Positions 1 to 7,432 of a DNA stretch of 11,849 nucleotides are shown here, piece after piece. Every line of letters begins with the position of its first letter. Positions within the stretch are counted from its first letter, which is position 1. The translations under genes were made by a program, and so were the position numbers. Origin of the DNA: Acidimicrobiia bacterium. Lineage in GTDB: Bacteria > Actinomycetota > Acidimicrobiia > Spongiisociales > SHLN01. Under the pieces are notes generated by a model that was given only the letters and a program-made list of their open reading frames with translations, was not told the origin of the DNA and ran no database searches. Location of the stretch: positions 1 through 11,849 of the forward strand of contig JABDOU010000064.1 in assembly GCA_013043085.1 (NCBI GenBank), written 5' to 3'.

Positions 1-40
1 GTTGAGGCACGGGGTGATTACTGAGACGGTCACGGCGCAA

Positions 41-1387
41 TTATGGCCGGTCGGGTGTCAGCAGCAGTGGCAGGCTCAGTAGCGCCATGATCACGAGCGG
101 CAGGGCAAAGCGAAATTCCTGGTTGAGGGAAGTGAGGGCCACGTTGATGAAGTGGATACCAAAGAGCGCACCGGGTAACAGCCAGGATCGAGGGCGTCGG
201 AACGCGACGAAGACCCAGACTGCCAATCCGGCGTAGAGAATCAGAGCGGGTCGCCATGTGAGCCACAGCCGATCGGCAGGCTCGATTGCCTGAAAGACAG
301 CAAATGTGAGATCGTACGCGGCATCCACGATCGGTTGCCGGGAGATTCCCAGGTCGTTTTCGGGGATCGCAAACGGCGGCCGATGGAGATAGGCATTGTC
401 GGGTTGACCGGGCACAAGCAGATAGGACGCTGCGCACAATCGGTGGGATGCGACGGTGGGCAGGGCCTGACCCCACGCCTCGAGGCCTCGTGCCATGAAC
501 CGGTTGCCATCGAGGCGTATGACATCTTTGCCAAAAGCTGGATCGAAGAGGATCGGATTGGAATCGTCACAGTCGTACAGGTCCTCCCAGGTCTGGAGTG
601 GAGCGATGCTCGACAGGTACGCAACGTCTTCGGGTTCATAGATATCCGTTGTGAGGAAGGCAGCTGCGACGTCTCCGATCATGATTTCCGACGAGGTGGG
701 GCGGTTTCTATCAACCTCGTAGATGGCATAGAGAGGCCCGACCACCGCGAGGATCGTGGCCGCCGTCATGCTCAGAACGCGGACCCACGGAACCGCTCGT
801 CTGACGGTCACTGCCATCACGAGAAGTAGACCAAGCACGGTCAACAGACCATTGTGTCGAAACAACCACACGGCGGCCAACAGGAGCCCAAACCGGACGG
901 GGTGGGTTCTGAGGTGCAGTGGGCCTCTGGCAGCGACCGCCATGAGCTCCAGGAACAACCAAACCAGGACCAGCGCAAAAGGTATGTCTTTCCACACCGT
1001 CAAGGTGGTCTGAGCGACCGACGGCAGCCAGGGAATGAGCGACGGCACGAGGATTGCAGCCACGCGCGGGACGCCGAGTTCGAAGAGTCGACCGGCAGCC
1101 AAAGACATGAGCGCCACAAGGCCCGCCCCCTGCAGGAATGTGACTGCTCCAGGGACAGCCGCCCCCAGGCCGATCCATCGCAGCAAGATCGTGTGAACTG
1201 CGGGATGGAAGTCGAAGATCTGCCCGGATTGGGCCTGGTCGAGCTGATCGATGGAATCGAAAGATAGAAACCCCGGATACCAGCCGAGCCACCACACCAG
1301 AAGGGGAATGGCAGCCGCGCAGGCAACTACGAATTGGTCGCGGCGCGAGATCACGGAGAGGAGCCTACGGGCTGTTTGCGTCCCCAC
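41..1387 (-). CDS. Polytopic membrane protein, GT-C-like / DUF6020-like (putative glycosyltransferase or glycan-modifying protein)
   Basis: A 448-residue protein with about nine to eleven hydrophobic segments: one near residues 18-37, a cluster between 76 and 222, and a C-terminal cluster at 380-443. A soluble, probably extracytoplasmic stretch at about 225-370 separates the clusters. After the first helix there is an acidic loop (WYPGFLSFDSIDQ, 36-48) and an HPAVHT motif (61-66). WKDIPFA (132-138), FRHNG (176-180) and QEFRFALPL (423-431) follow. This pattern matches DUF6020-type and GT-C-fold membrane transferases that use lipid-linked sugars. The start is GTG at 1385-1387: it is the only start codon after the in-frame upstream TGA, and AGG lies about 10 nt before it. 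The gene is divergent from wzm across 52 bp. Family placement is from motifs I recognise; the substrate is unknown. In this locus a role on the outer face of the membrane, adding a sugar to an exported glycan, is an inference. Confidence 0.85.
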   Translation of the reverse strand: MGTQTARRLLSVISRRDQFVVACAAAIPLLVWWLGWYPGFLSFDSIDQLDQAQSGQIFDFHPAVHTILLRWIGLGAAVPGAVTFLQGAGLVALMSLAAGRLFELGVPRVAAILVPSLIPWLPSVAQTTLTVWKDIPFALVLVWLFLELMAVAARGPLHLRTHPVRFGLLLAAVWLFRHNGLLTVLGLLLVMAVTVRRAVPWVRVLSMTAATILAVVGPLYAIYEVDRNRPTSSEIMIGDVAAAFLTTDIYEPEDVAYLSSIAPLQTWEDLYDCDDSNPILFDPAFGKDVIRLDGNRFMARGLEAWGQALPTVASHRLCAASYLLVPGQPDNAYLHRPPFAIPENDLGISRQPIVDAAYDLTFAVFQAIEPADRLWLTWRPALILYAGLAVWVFVAFRRPRSWLLPGALFGIHFINVALTSLNQEFRFALPLVIMALLSLPLLLTPDRP

Positions 1388-1439
1388 TCCAACAACCTGC
1401 CAATAGACTCCGCGCTCGCATCAACCCCTGGGCTGCCCC
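1388..1439. promoter_or_regulatory. Short divergent intergenic region between the GT-C-like gene and wzm
   Basis: These 52 bp separate two start codons on opposite strands, so any promoters must sit here or inside the neighbouring coding ends. On the plus strand a TANNNT element (TAGACT, 1404-1409) lies 30 nt before the wzm ATG; I find no good -35 at 16-18 nt. No convincing Shine-Dalgarno precedes the wzm ATG. On the minus strand GGCAGG precedes the GTG start. Placement as a shared promoter region is inferred from geometry only. Confidence 0.3.
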
Positions 1440-2273
1440 ATGACGACTACAACCGTCTACGACTCCGCCGAGCAACGTCTCCCGTTCCTCACGACCTTCA
1501 AGCATTTCTGGGAGTACCGCGACTTGATCAAGCTTTTGACGGTCAAGAAAGTCACCGCCCGATACAAGCGGAGCGTGCTCGGGGTGTGGTGGACCTTACT
1601 CAACCCGATTTTGACCACGTTGATCTATTTCGTGGTGTTCGAAAAACTGTTTGGGCGGGACTCTGCGGATGAGTTTCCGTACCTCATCTATCTGATTTCG
1701 GGGATCATCGTTGCCGGTTTCTTCTCGGAGGCTGTCATCGCTTGTGGATCTGCCATTGTCGGCAGCAGAGGGATCTTGCAGCGCATGCAGGTGCCGCCAG
1801 AGGTTTTTTCTTTTGCGGCGGCGATTGCGGCCGCCGTCAACTTTGTCATAAGTGTCGTGCCTCTCGTGGCGGCCATGGTGCTGCTCGGCGTTGAGATCCC
1901 GTGGAACACGGTATTCCTTGCGGTGATTCCTGCAGCGTTTTTGCTGCTTCTGGTGACCGGTCTGGGGCTCATCGTTGCCTCCGCGGCCGTCTTTTTCTAC
2001 GACGTGATCGATTTTGTCAAGGTGTTGACCCAACTCATTTCTCTCGGGTCTGCTTCGTTCTTTTCGTTGTCCTGGGTCAGCGAGCGGTACCAGCCGATTA
2101 TCAAGGCGAATCCGCTGTTTCATTACATCGACATGTTCAGGAAGTTCTTCTACCGCGGCGAGATGCCGGATGCCCTCAACTGGATGATGGTGGTCGGATC
2201 AGCGGTGCTGGCCCTCGGCCTCGGCGCCTATGTGTTCAGCAGAAGCTGGAAAAATCTCGTGGTTCGGCTGTGA
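1440..2273 (+). CDS. wzm: Polysaccharide ABC transporter permease (Wzm/KpsM/TagG type)
   Basis: A 277-residue ABC-2 type inner-membrane permease, the usual length for this family. A cytosolic N-terminus with RDLIKLL (about 27-33) leads into the conserved entry segment ARYKRSVLGVWWTLLNP (about 40-56), a hallmark of Wzm/TagG permeases. About six membrane segments follow, including one near 57-69, one at 83-100 and a hydrophobic block at 123-200. The C-terminal part has NPLFHYIDMFRKFFYRG (about 222-238), the short helix and loop before the last membrane span. Two copies would form the channel moving a lipid-linked glycan across the membrane, driven by the ATPase encoded immediately downstream. 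The ATG at 1440 was chosen because it gives the family's normal N-terminus. Its stop overlaps the start of wzt by 4 bp, so the two are almost certainly co-translated. The exported glycan cannot be told from this gene alone. Confidence 0.94.
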   Translation: MTTTTVYDSAEQRLPFLTTFKHFWEYRDLIKLLTVKKVTARYKRSVLGVWWTLLNPILTTLIYFVVFEKLFGRDSADEFPYLIYLISGIIVAGFFSEAVIACGSAIVGSRGILQRMQVPPEVFSFAAAIAAAVNFVISVVPLVAAMVLLGVEIPWNTVFLAVIPAAFLLLLVTGLGLIVASAAVFFYDVIDFVKVLTQLISLGSASFFSLSWVSERYQPIIKANPLFHYIDMFRKFFYRGEMPDALNWMMVVGSAVLALGLGAYVFSRSWKNLVVRL

Positions 2274-3046
2274 GCGATCCCGCGATCGAGGTCATCAACC
2301 TGTCGCTTGCGTACGAGGTCGACAAGAGGCTGGCAGGGACATTCAAAGGCGCCCTCATCGATCGCCTTCGCAACCGTACCGAGCGCGAGAAGTTCTTTGC
2401 CGTCAACGATGTGACGTTCCAGATCGAGGCCGGCGAGACCTTCGGCATCATCGGCCCGAATGGCGCAGGCAAGAGCACGATGCTTGCCGTGATCGCAGGC
2501 GTCCTTCCGCCTACTATCGGCCGGGTTGTGGTACGAGGGAAGGTCGCGCCCATCATCGGCCTGGGGGCAGGCCTCGATAACGAAATGACTGCACGCGAGA
2601 ACATTCTGTTGTACGGAGCACTGTTCGGTCGTTCCAACGCCGACATGAAGGAGCGGGTTCTGAAGATCCTCACATGGGCCGAATTGGACGATCACGAATA
2701 CCAGCCTGTGAGAACGTTCTCCAGCGGTATGGTGGCGCGTCTGGCCTTCTCCGTCGCGACCGACATTCAACCCGACATCCTGCTTGCCGACGAGGTGTTT
2801 GCGGTTGGTGATGAGCGATTTCGCAATAAGGCGGAAGAGCGCATGCGATCACTGCTCTCGGGTGGAACGACGGTCATGATGGTGTCTCACAACCTCCGGC
2901 AGATCGCAGAACACTGTGATCGGGTGTTATGGCTCGACCATGGTCGCATCGTGGAAATCGGCCCTGCCGAACAGGTGACGAAGCTCTACAAGGAAGCTTC
3001 AATGAATCCGACCGAGAAAGCCGTGGGCGAGCCAGGGACTCCCTAG
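2270..3046 (+). CDS. wzt: Polysaccharide ABC transporter ATP-binding protein (Wzt/TagH type), short form without carbohydrate-binding domain
   Basis: A 258-residue ATPase starting with GTG at 2270, inside the GTGA overlap with the wzm stop. The reading frame stays open upstream to 1901, but that stretch only shadows wzm. Visible motifs: Walker A GPNGAGKST (62-70), TARENI (107-112), signature FSSGMVARL (150-158) in place of LSGGQ, Walker B DILLADEVFAVGD (169-181) and the switch histidine in SHN (206-208). The FSSGM-type signature and the long N-terminal lead (about 15-45) are typical of Wzt, KpsT and TagH ATPases. The protein ends about 50 residues after the switch region. It therefore lacks the roughly 150-180-residue C-terminal carbohydrate-binding domain by which some Wzt proteins recognise a capped chain end. 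It powers export through the neighbouring permease. The gene ends in TAG at 3044-3046, sharing CTAG with the stop of the opposing gene. Confidence 0.95.
   Translation: MSDPAIEVINLSLAYEVDKRLAGTFKGALIDRLRNRTEREKFFAVNDVTFQIEAGETFGIIGPNGAGKSTMLAVIAGVLPPTIGRVVVRGKVAPIIGLGAGLDNEMTARENILLYGALFGRSNADMKERVLKILTWAELDDHEYQPVRTFSSGMVARLAFSVATDIQPDILLADEVFAVGDERFRNKAEERMRSLLSGGTTVMMVSHNLRQIAEHCDRVLWLDHGRIVEIGPAEQVTKLYKEASMNPTEKAVGEPGTP
3043..3046. other. Shared palindromic stop (CTAG) of two convergent genes
   Basis: The four bases CTAG contain the TAG of wzt on the plus strand (3044-3046) and the TAG of the giant glycosyltransferase on the minus strand (3043-3045). The genes meet tail to tail with a 4-bp overlap. 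No intergenic hairpin terminator can exist here. Any terminator must lie within the opposing coding sequence, or the transcripts overlap. Confidence 0.95.
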
Positions 3047-6000
3047 TTCCTCAAGATCTGGTGCAAATCATCAATCATGCTGGTGCCTGTGTCTCCGGCG
3101 TTGCGCTGATTCCACAGGTATTCAAAGCCCATCGCCCGTCTTTCGTCATCACGAACCCGGTCGGCGGCGGTACGCAGCGCTTCTAACCAGCCGGCAGCCG
3201 TGCCCGGTGCATGTTCGGCGAGCTTCAGGACGCGGGCGTCACCTGAATATGGTGAGAGATCGGAAACCACCGGCAACGTGCCCAAACCGAGCATATCGAG
3301 GAACTTGATATCTGACTTCGACCGGTTGAACTCGTTGTCCACGAGTGGCGCTATACCGATATCGAACGGCCCCTGTTCGAGGAGCCATCTCACGAAGCGA
3401 GGGTAACTGCTTTCGGCACGGGGAATATCGAGTACGCGTAGCCATGATCGCGGCGGAGGTTCTCGTACCGCGCCGATGATCGTCAGGGTAAAACCGTCGA
3501 CCGGATTCCATGCGTCCAGCGCATCGGTCACCATTCCAAAGTCCGCATCATGGGTTGCTGTTCCCATATAGACCAGCTGGAGCGGGCCTTCGGTGCGCGT
3601 GGGGCGCTGCTGGCGATAACGCCGCCAGAGACGGGGGTCGAGCGAGTTGGGCATGATCGAACTCTTCTCAGATCCCTCCCGCCCGTAAGCCTTTTCCAGG
3701 TTGGGCGTCGAGAACCACGCATGATCCGCCGATTCCAGCAGCAGGTCGATGACGCTCGATTTCTGAGAGAGTTTGGCGTACTCGGGGTGGGTTGGGTCGA
3801 GCAACGCCAGCGCGTCGTCATTGTCGAGGACGAGCGGGACATTCGACGAACGCAGCCGCTCGACGGCAGAACTCGCCTCGTCGACGCTTCCCAGAGCATG
3901 CCGCTGCACAACGACCGCATCCAATTCGGCCAGGGGTAGTTCACCGAAATCCGTGACCGGCATCAGATCGATCTTGCTCTTTACGGTCTCGCTGGTAAGA
4001 GGGCAGATGAGTCTGATGTAGGCCGAAGATTGATATCCCGATCCTCCCGGTAATACGACCAGTCCTACCTTCATCGTCTTGTCGGAGAATGGAGTGACCG
4101 CCGCCGTGACGGTGCGGTGGGTAGTGGCCGCCGGTTCTGGCGACGTTACCCACGGCACATGGCTCCTGGGATGATCGGGATCGATCTCTACCTGGAGGTG
4201 ATCGAGAATATCACCGATCATCTGACGAGACCGGTACGCGAACGTGTGGTGGGACCGAACCTCGGTTGCGGACTGGCCGTGACCGGCCAAATCTGGCGGA
4301 TTGGTCAGAACGTTGCGAACGTCCGCAGCGGAACCAACCTGCGCGATGCTTCCAGGAAACATGACTTCGAGGCTCGGAACGGTATCGGAGATGAGCCGCC
4401 CACCTGCTCCCAGTACATCAAAGACACGGTTTGAGACGTAGCCAAAGGCTTGCATGGATGGCCAGTGGTCATTGAGAACCCAGTCCGCGCGGGCGTAGAG
4501 CGATCCCAAACGCTCATTGGAGACATTGATCGATCGAACGAACGGCTCAACGATCGTCTCCTCCCACCCGTTGCCAAAGACCGCGAGCCGGGCACCTGCC
4601 TCCACCGCCCATTCGACAACCGGCCGGTGGGCCTTCCGGGAGTTGCCGACAAACAGCACCTCGTCAGCGCCGATCAGGGTTGTGGGCTCCGGAGGTGCGT
4701 CGATCGCCGTTGCCTGGTGCAGGATGCGAGGGGTTACCCCTTCTACGTGGGCGAGGAGCGCAGCGTAGGAATCGGAGGCCACATACACAAGGTCGAACTC
4801 CGAAAGCTCCTGAAGGGACACGATGTCCGGATGGCTGATGCTCCACAGCACATTGATTTGGCCAGAAATCGCCGGGTAGCGGGTAAGGCCACGGATGACC
4901 AGATTTACGTGATCGTCCCCTACCCCCTGATTCTCGTCGTCAACATAAATGATTCGAACCTGGTGTCCCAGTTCGGTGAGGGTCCTCTCCAAAGCAGTCG
5001 CGTAGTGGAAATCGCCCCACTCGTTGCGCTTGCCCCGTGGCGCCGCAATTCGTATCGCGAACCGGAGGGAAAGCTGGTCTGCGATTTCATGTGGCTCGGG
5101 CAGCGGTCCATCGCTCGGATTCCGAATCTGAACAATCTCTCGATAGGCGATCGGCTCGCTTCGGGAAATCCGCTCCTCTGAGTCTCCGTCCGAGTACTGG
5201 CACCCGACGAACGGCACATACCCGACCGCGCGGTCACGACTGCCTCTGAGGATGAAATCCCAATCGACCATGCGTCGCAACGAGGTATCGAATCGGAGCG
5301 GCTCGTCGGTGAAGTCGCGCTTGTGCATGAACACGTTGAGATCGACGTAGTTGGCTGCCCGGCACTCATCCCAATGGAACTCCTCCCCACGGAAGTACTT
5401 GAGGTCTCCGCTGTCTTCAACCACGGCCAGCCCGGCGTATGCGAGATCGGTATCCGATGACTGGAAGTGGGCCACCATGAGCATCAAATAGCCGGGTGTC
5501 CAGGTGTTGTCTGTATCGAGATATGCGATGAGGTCTCCGCTCGCCTCATCGAGGGCTCGATTGCGGGCAGCCGAAACGCCTTCGTGATCCGCCGTGAACA
5601 GATGAATGCGACCGTCGCTCAGATAGGGAGCAAGGACAAGGGCAGTATCGTCATCGCTTCCATCGTCAACGATCAAGAGTTCCCAGTTTGTGTGGGTTTG
5701 TTCGAGGACAGATTCGATCGCCGTCTCGATTTGGTGGGCGCGGTTGTAGGTCGGCATGACGATGCTCACCTTGATCGCCTCGCACTGCGCGCGGTGTTTC
5801 TCATAGATCGTGGTGAGTTCATCTGTGACGATCTGGCTGCGGCGGGCGTCAAACGCCGTCGTCATACGGGCGATCCCGGTGCCATCGTCGACAGAGTCAT
5901 CTAGGGGCGGACCGGTGTCTGATCGGTTTGATCGCAGCAGTCGAAAGAGCGGGCGGGCCGGTGTGGCCGCAGCAAGTGCAGCTTTTACGATCCGTCGCCT

Positions 6001-7140
6001 TGCGAGCTGCTCCAGGTCTTGCCTCGTCTGATGGAGTTGGTGAGTTGCCTGTTCTATTTGGACCTGCAGCTGGCGAATACGTTGCGACTGAGCCTGGACT
6101 CTTTCTTGCATCGGCTCGAGTTCATGCGCTACCAGCGCTTTGCGTTCTACAGTGACAGCTTGGAGTTTTCGAGTGGTTGCGGCGAGATCTCGTTCAGCGT
6201 TGGTGAGGGCCTGTTCCAGTGTCCGGACCTGTTCTTTGAGCGCCGCCGTGGCTTCATCCATCGTGCGCCGCACGTGTTCTAGATCACGTGTGGCCACGTC
6301 GAGCTGGCTCTTGCGCGTGTCACGCGCCTCTGCGAGCTTTTGGCTGATGTCTTTTTGGTGTTCGAGCTGTTTTTCGAGGTCTTTGGCCAGCTTCCGAGAG
6401 CCTGCGAGCTCTTTGTTCGCCTGCAAAGCGGAATGCTCAGCCGAGATCCGTTTGCCCAGATGGGAGTAGAGGGTTCGAAGTTCGATGATTTCAGCCTGGT
6501 CAGATAGGCCCACGAGCTCGGAAAGGGCGGCGGGCAGCGCGACACCGACGCCGATGACCCCCAGCCCATGTCCATGCGTGAACTCGAACGTCGGATACTC
6601 GGTAGCGAGTTCTTCCATGAGAACGTACACACCGAAGTCGCCTTTTCTTTCTTGCGTGTCGTGGAGGAGGACAACCGCCCTATCGGAAAGCTTTGGCAGC
6701 CAGGTGTCGAAATCGTGTTTGACTGCTTCGTAGGTATGGAGTCCATCGATGTGGAGAAGGTCGATGGAGGCGTCGGCAAAGCCGTCTACAGCCTCGTCGA
6801 AGGTCTTTCGCAGCAGAGTTGAGAAGGACTCGAAATACTCGCTGTTCGTCCGCTGCACCGATTGGTAGATGTCCTCGTCATAGAAACCGGCGTGTTCGTC
6901 TCCCTGCCAGGTGTCCACGGCGAAACACTCAGTGGCAAGCCCGAGGCGTGCCACGCTCTCACAGAACGAGAAATACGAAACCCCGGCGTGGGTGCCCAAC
7001 TCGACGAAGATGCGTGGTCTCGTCGCTTCGATCACCCAACCTGCGAAGGGGATGTGCTCGTTCCATGCACTCAGTTCGCTCACCAACCGCGGGGGCCACA
7101 GTGCCGACAGGGATATGAACTTTCCGATTTCGCTGCTCAT
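3043..7140 (-). CDS. Giant multi-domain protein: SAM methyltransferase + coiled coil + GT2 + two GT-B glycosyltransferase modules
   Basis: About 1365 residues, numbered here from the ATG at 7138-7140. (a) About 12-204: class I methyltransferase of the Methyltransf_24/CmcI-like kind, with FVELGTHAGVS (45-55), AVDTWQGDEHAG (74-85), LLHIDGLHTYEAV (128-140) and LLHDT (158-162). (b) About 215-385: charged Gln/Glu/Arg/Leu-rich coiled coil, then a basic amphipathic stretch. (c) About 457-670: GT2 with VSIVMPTYNR (458-467), VDDGSDD (491-497), the DxD-like LDTDN (541-545) and VDWDF (625-629). (d) About 690-985: CgeB/Glyco_trans_1_2-like GT-B with SNRVFDVLGAGG (903-914). (e) About 1023-1365: GT4-like module with RSKSDIKFLDMLGLG (1273-1287). 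The start is preferred over the ATG at 7201-7203 because AGGA sits 8 nt upstream; the longer form would be 1386 residues. Likely a cytosolic, membrane-associated enzyme building and possibly methylating the exported glycan. Substrates are unknown. Confidence 0.9.
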   Translation of the reverse strand: MSSEIGKFISLSALWPPRLVSELSAWNEHIPFAGWVIEATRPRIFVELGTHAGVSYFSFCESVARLGLATECFAVDTWQGDEHAGFYDEDIYQSVQRTNSEYFESFSTLLRKTFDEAVDGFADASIDLLHIDGLHTYEAVKHDFDTWLPKLSDRAVVLLHDTQERKGDFGVYVLMEELATEYPTFEFTHGHGLGVIGVGVALPAALSELVGLSDQAEIIELRTLYSHLGKRISAEHSALQANKELAGSRKLAKDLEKQLEHQKDISQKLAEARDTRKSQLDVATRDLEHVRRTMDEATAALKEQVRTLEQALTNAERDLAATTRKLQAVTVERKALVAHELEPMQERVQAQSQRIRQLQVQIEQATHQLHQTRQDLEQLARRRIVKAALAAATPARPLFRLLRSNRSDTGPPLDDSVDDGTGIARMTTAFDARRSQIVTDELTTIYEKHRAQCEAIKVSIVMPTYNRAHQIETAIESVLEQTHTNWELLIVDDGSDDDTALVLAPYLSDGRIHLFTADHEGVSAARNRALDEASGDLIAYLDTDNTWTPGYLMLMVAHFQSSDTDLAYAGLAVVEDSGDLKYFRGEEFHWDECRAANYVDLNVFMHKRDFTDEPLRFDTSLRRMVDWDFILRGSRDRAVGYVPFVGCQYSDGDSEERISRSEPIAYREIVQIRNPSDGPLPEPHEIADQLSLRFAIRIAAPRGKRNEWGDFHYATALERTLTELGHQVRIIYVDDENQGVGDDHVNLVIRGLTRYPAISGQINVLWSISHPDIVSLQELSEFDLVYVASDSYAALLAHVEGVTPRILHQATAIDAPPEPTTLIGADEVLFVGNSRKAHRPVVEWAVEAGARLAVFGNGWEETIVEPFVRSINVSNERLGSLYARADWVLNDHWPSMQAFGYVSNRVFDVLGAGGRLISDTVPSLEVMFPGSIAQVGSAADVRNVLTNPPDLAGHGQSATEVRSHHTFAYRSRQMIGDILDHLQVEIDPDHPRSHVPWVTSPEPAATTHRTVTAAVTPFSDKTMKVGLVVLPGGSGYQSSAYIRLICPLTSETVKSKIDLMPVTDFGELPLAELDAVVVQRHALGSVDEASSAVERLRSSNVPLVLDNDDALALLDPTHPEYAKLSQKSSVIDLLLESADHAWFSTPNLEKAYGREGSEKSSIMPNSLDPRLWRRYRQQRPTRTEGPLQLVYMGTATHDADFGMVTDALDAWNPVDGFTLTIIGAVREPPPRSWLRVLDIPRAESSYPRFVRWLLEQGPFDIGIAPLVDNEFNRSKSDIKFLDMLGLGTLPVVSDLSPYSGDARVLKLAEHAPGTAAGWLEALRTAADRVRDDERRAMGFEYLWNQRNAGDTGTSMIDDLHQILRN

Positions 7141-7148
7141 ATCGATCG

Positions 7149-7152
7149 TCCT
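7149..7152 (-). promoter_or_regulatory. Ribosome binding site deciding the start of the giant glycosyltransferase
   Basis: On the minus strand AGGA lies 8 nt before the ATG at 7138-7140. The alternative upstream ATG at 7201-7203 has only AGG two bases before it. This supports the shorter 1365-residue form and places bases 7141-7203 in the mRNA leader. Confidence 0.55.
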
Positions 7153-7213
7153 GCCAATTGCATATCCGACGATGGGTGTCCATCCATCTGATCTCACCGT
7201 CATCGCCTGTTGG

Positions 7214-7231
7214 TCGCGATATTGATCGCGA
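7214..7231. promoter_or_regulatory. Perfect 7-bp dyad (TCGCGAT-attg-ATCGCGA), candidate operator or leader hairpin
   Basis: TCGCGAT at 7214-7220 is exactly repeated in inverted orientation as ATCGCGA at 7225-7231, with a 4-bp spacer. It lies 74-91 bp upstream of the preferred start of the giant glycosyltransferase. It is about 30-50 bp downstream of a weak minus-strand TATCAT element (7262-7267), so it could also be a hairpin in the mRNA leader. No T-run follows, so it does not look like a terminator. The function is inferred from symmetry and position only. Confidence 0.4.
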
Positions 7232-7290
7232 GCCTTCTATGGCCGATGTGATTGGGCATCGATGATACCTTCTGCCGGTGACGTCCCCGC

Positions 7291-7313
7291 GAACCCGGCT
7301 TGGCGTCGGGTTC
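7291..7313. promoter_or_regulatory. Inverted repeat with 9-bp arms in the divergent region, candidate operator
   Basis: The arms GAACCCGGC (7291-7299) and GTCGGGTTC (7305-7313) pair over nine positions with one G-T wobble, around a 5-base TTGGC loop. The outer seven pairs are exact. The right arm lies where a -35 element would fall for a plus-strand -10-like TAATCT at 7328-7333, so repressor binding there could control the downstream glycosyltransferase. No T-run follows. There is no regulator gene in the window to pair with it. Confidence 0.4.
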
Positions 7314-7327
7314 TGCCCACCCGGTCC

Positions 7328-7333
7328 TAATCT
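7328..7333 (+). promoter_or_regulatory. Candidate -10 element upstream of the plus-strand glycosyltransferase
   Basis: TAATCT fits the TANNNT pattern of housekeeping promoters in high-GC Gram-positives. It sits 22 nt before the leader ORF start at 7355. I find no convincing -35 hexamer at the normal distance, so this is a weak call. Confidence 0.2.
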
Positions 7334-7354
7334 GCGGCGATCAGGATTGAACCC

Positions 7355-7432
7355 ATGAAGAATTTCGATAGGGGCAGCCTTTGCTCCCGTTTTGACGTCA
7401 ACGGTCGCACCGCTCTGCTCCGGCATGGGTAA
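7355..7432 (+). CDS. Candidate 25-residue leader ORF overlapping the start of the next glycosyltransferase
   Basis: An ATG at 7355 is preceded by AGGA with an 8-nt gap, the best Shine-Dalgarno on this side of the divergent region. It opens a 25-codon frame ending in TAA at 7430-7432. The peptide begins MKNFDRGSLCSRF and matches nothing I recognise. Its stop lies across the ATG at 7425 of the following glycosyltransferase gene, which has no Shine-Dalgarno of its own. This is the geometry expected for termination-reinitiation coupling. It could instead be a chance frame, or a sign that a base is missing and the gene really begins here. Confidence 0.3.
   Translation: MKNFDRGSLCSRFDVNGRTALLRHG

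Noticed and set aside
1..40. Possible end of a further gene at the left edge
   Set aside because: Only 40 bases are present. They contain no recognisable coding end, hairpin terminator or other feature.
711..1295. A 194-codon minus-strand frame inside the GT-C-like gene
   Set aside because: It is a same-strand alternate frame of the membrane protein, Arg/Ser/Gly-rich, with no motif.
1901..2269. An upstream extension of the wzt frame, giving a 381-residue protein
   Set aside because: This stretch overlaps wzm in another frame and encodes no family-like sequence. The GTG at 2270 in the GTGA overlap gives the normal Wzt N-terminus.
4450..5181. A 243-codon plus-strand frame inside the giant transferase gene
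   Set aside because: It is antisense to well-conserved glycosyltransferase sequence and shows no domain or ribosome binding site.
7141..7203. An extra 21 residues at the N-terminus of the giant transferase (ATG at 7201-7203)
   Set aside because: The upstream ATG has a poor ribosome binding site, while the ATG at 7138-7140 has AGGA at 8 nt and gives a normal methyltransferase N-terminus. It is not excluded.
7291..7313. Inverted repeat read as an intrinsic terminator
   Set aside because: Neither strand shows a T-run after the stem, and the region lies between divergent starts, where a terminator has no purpose.
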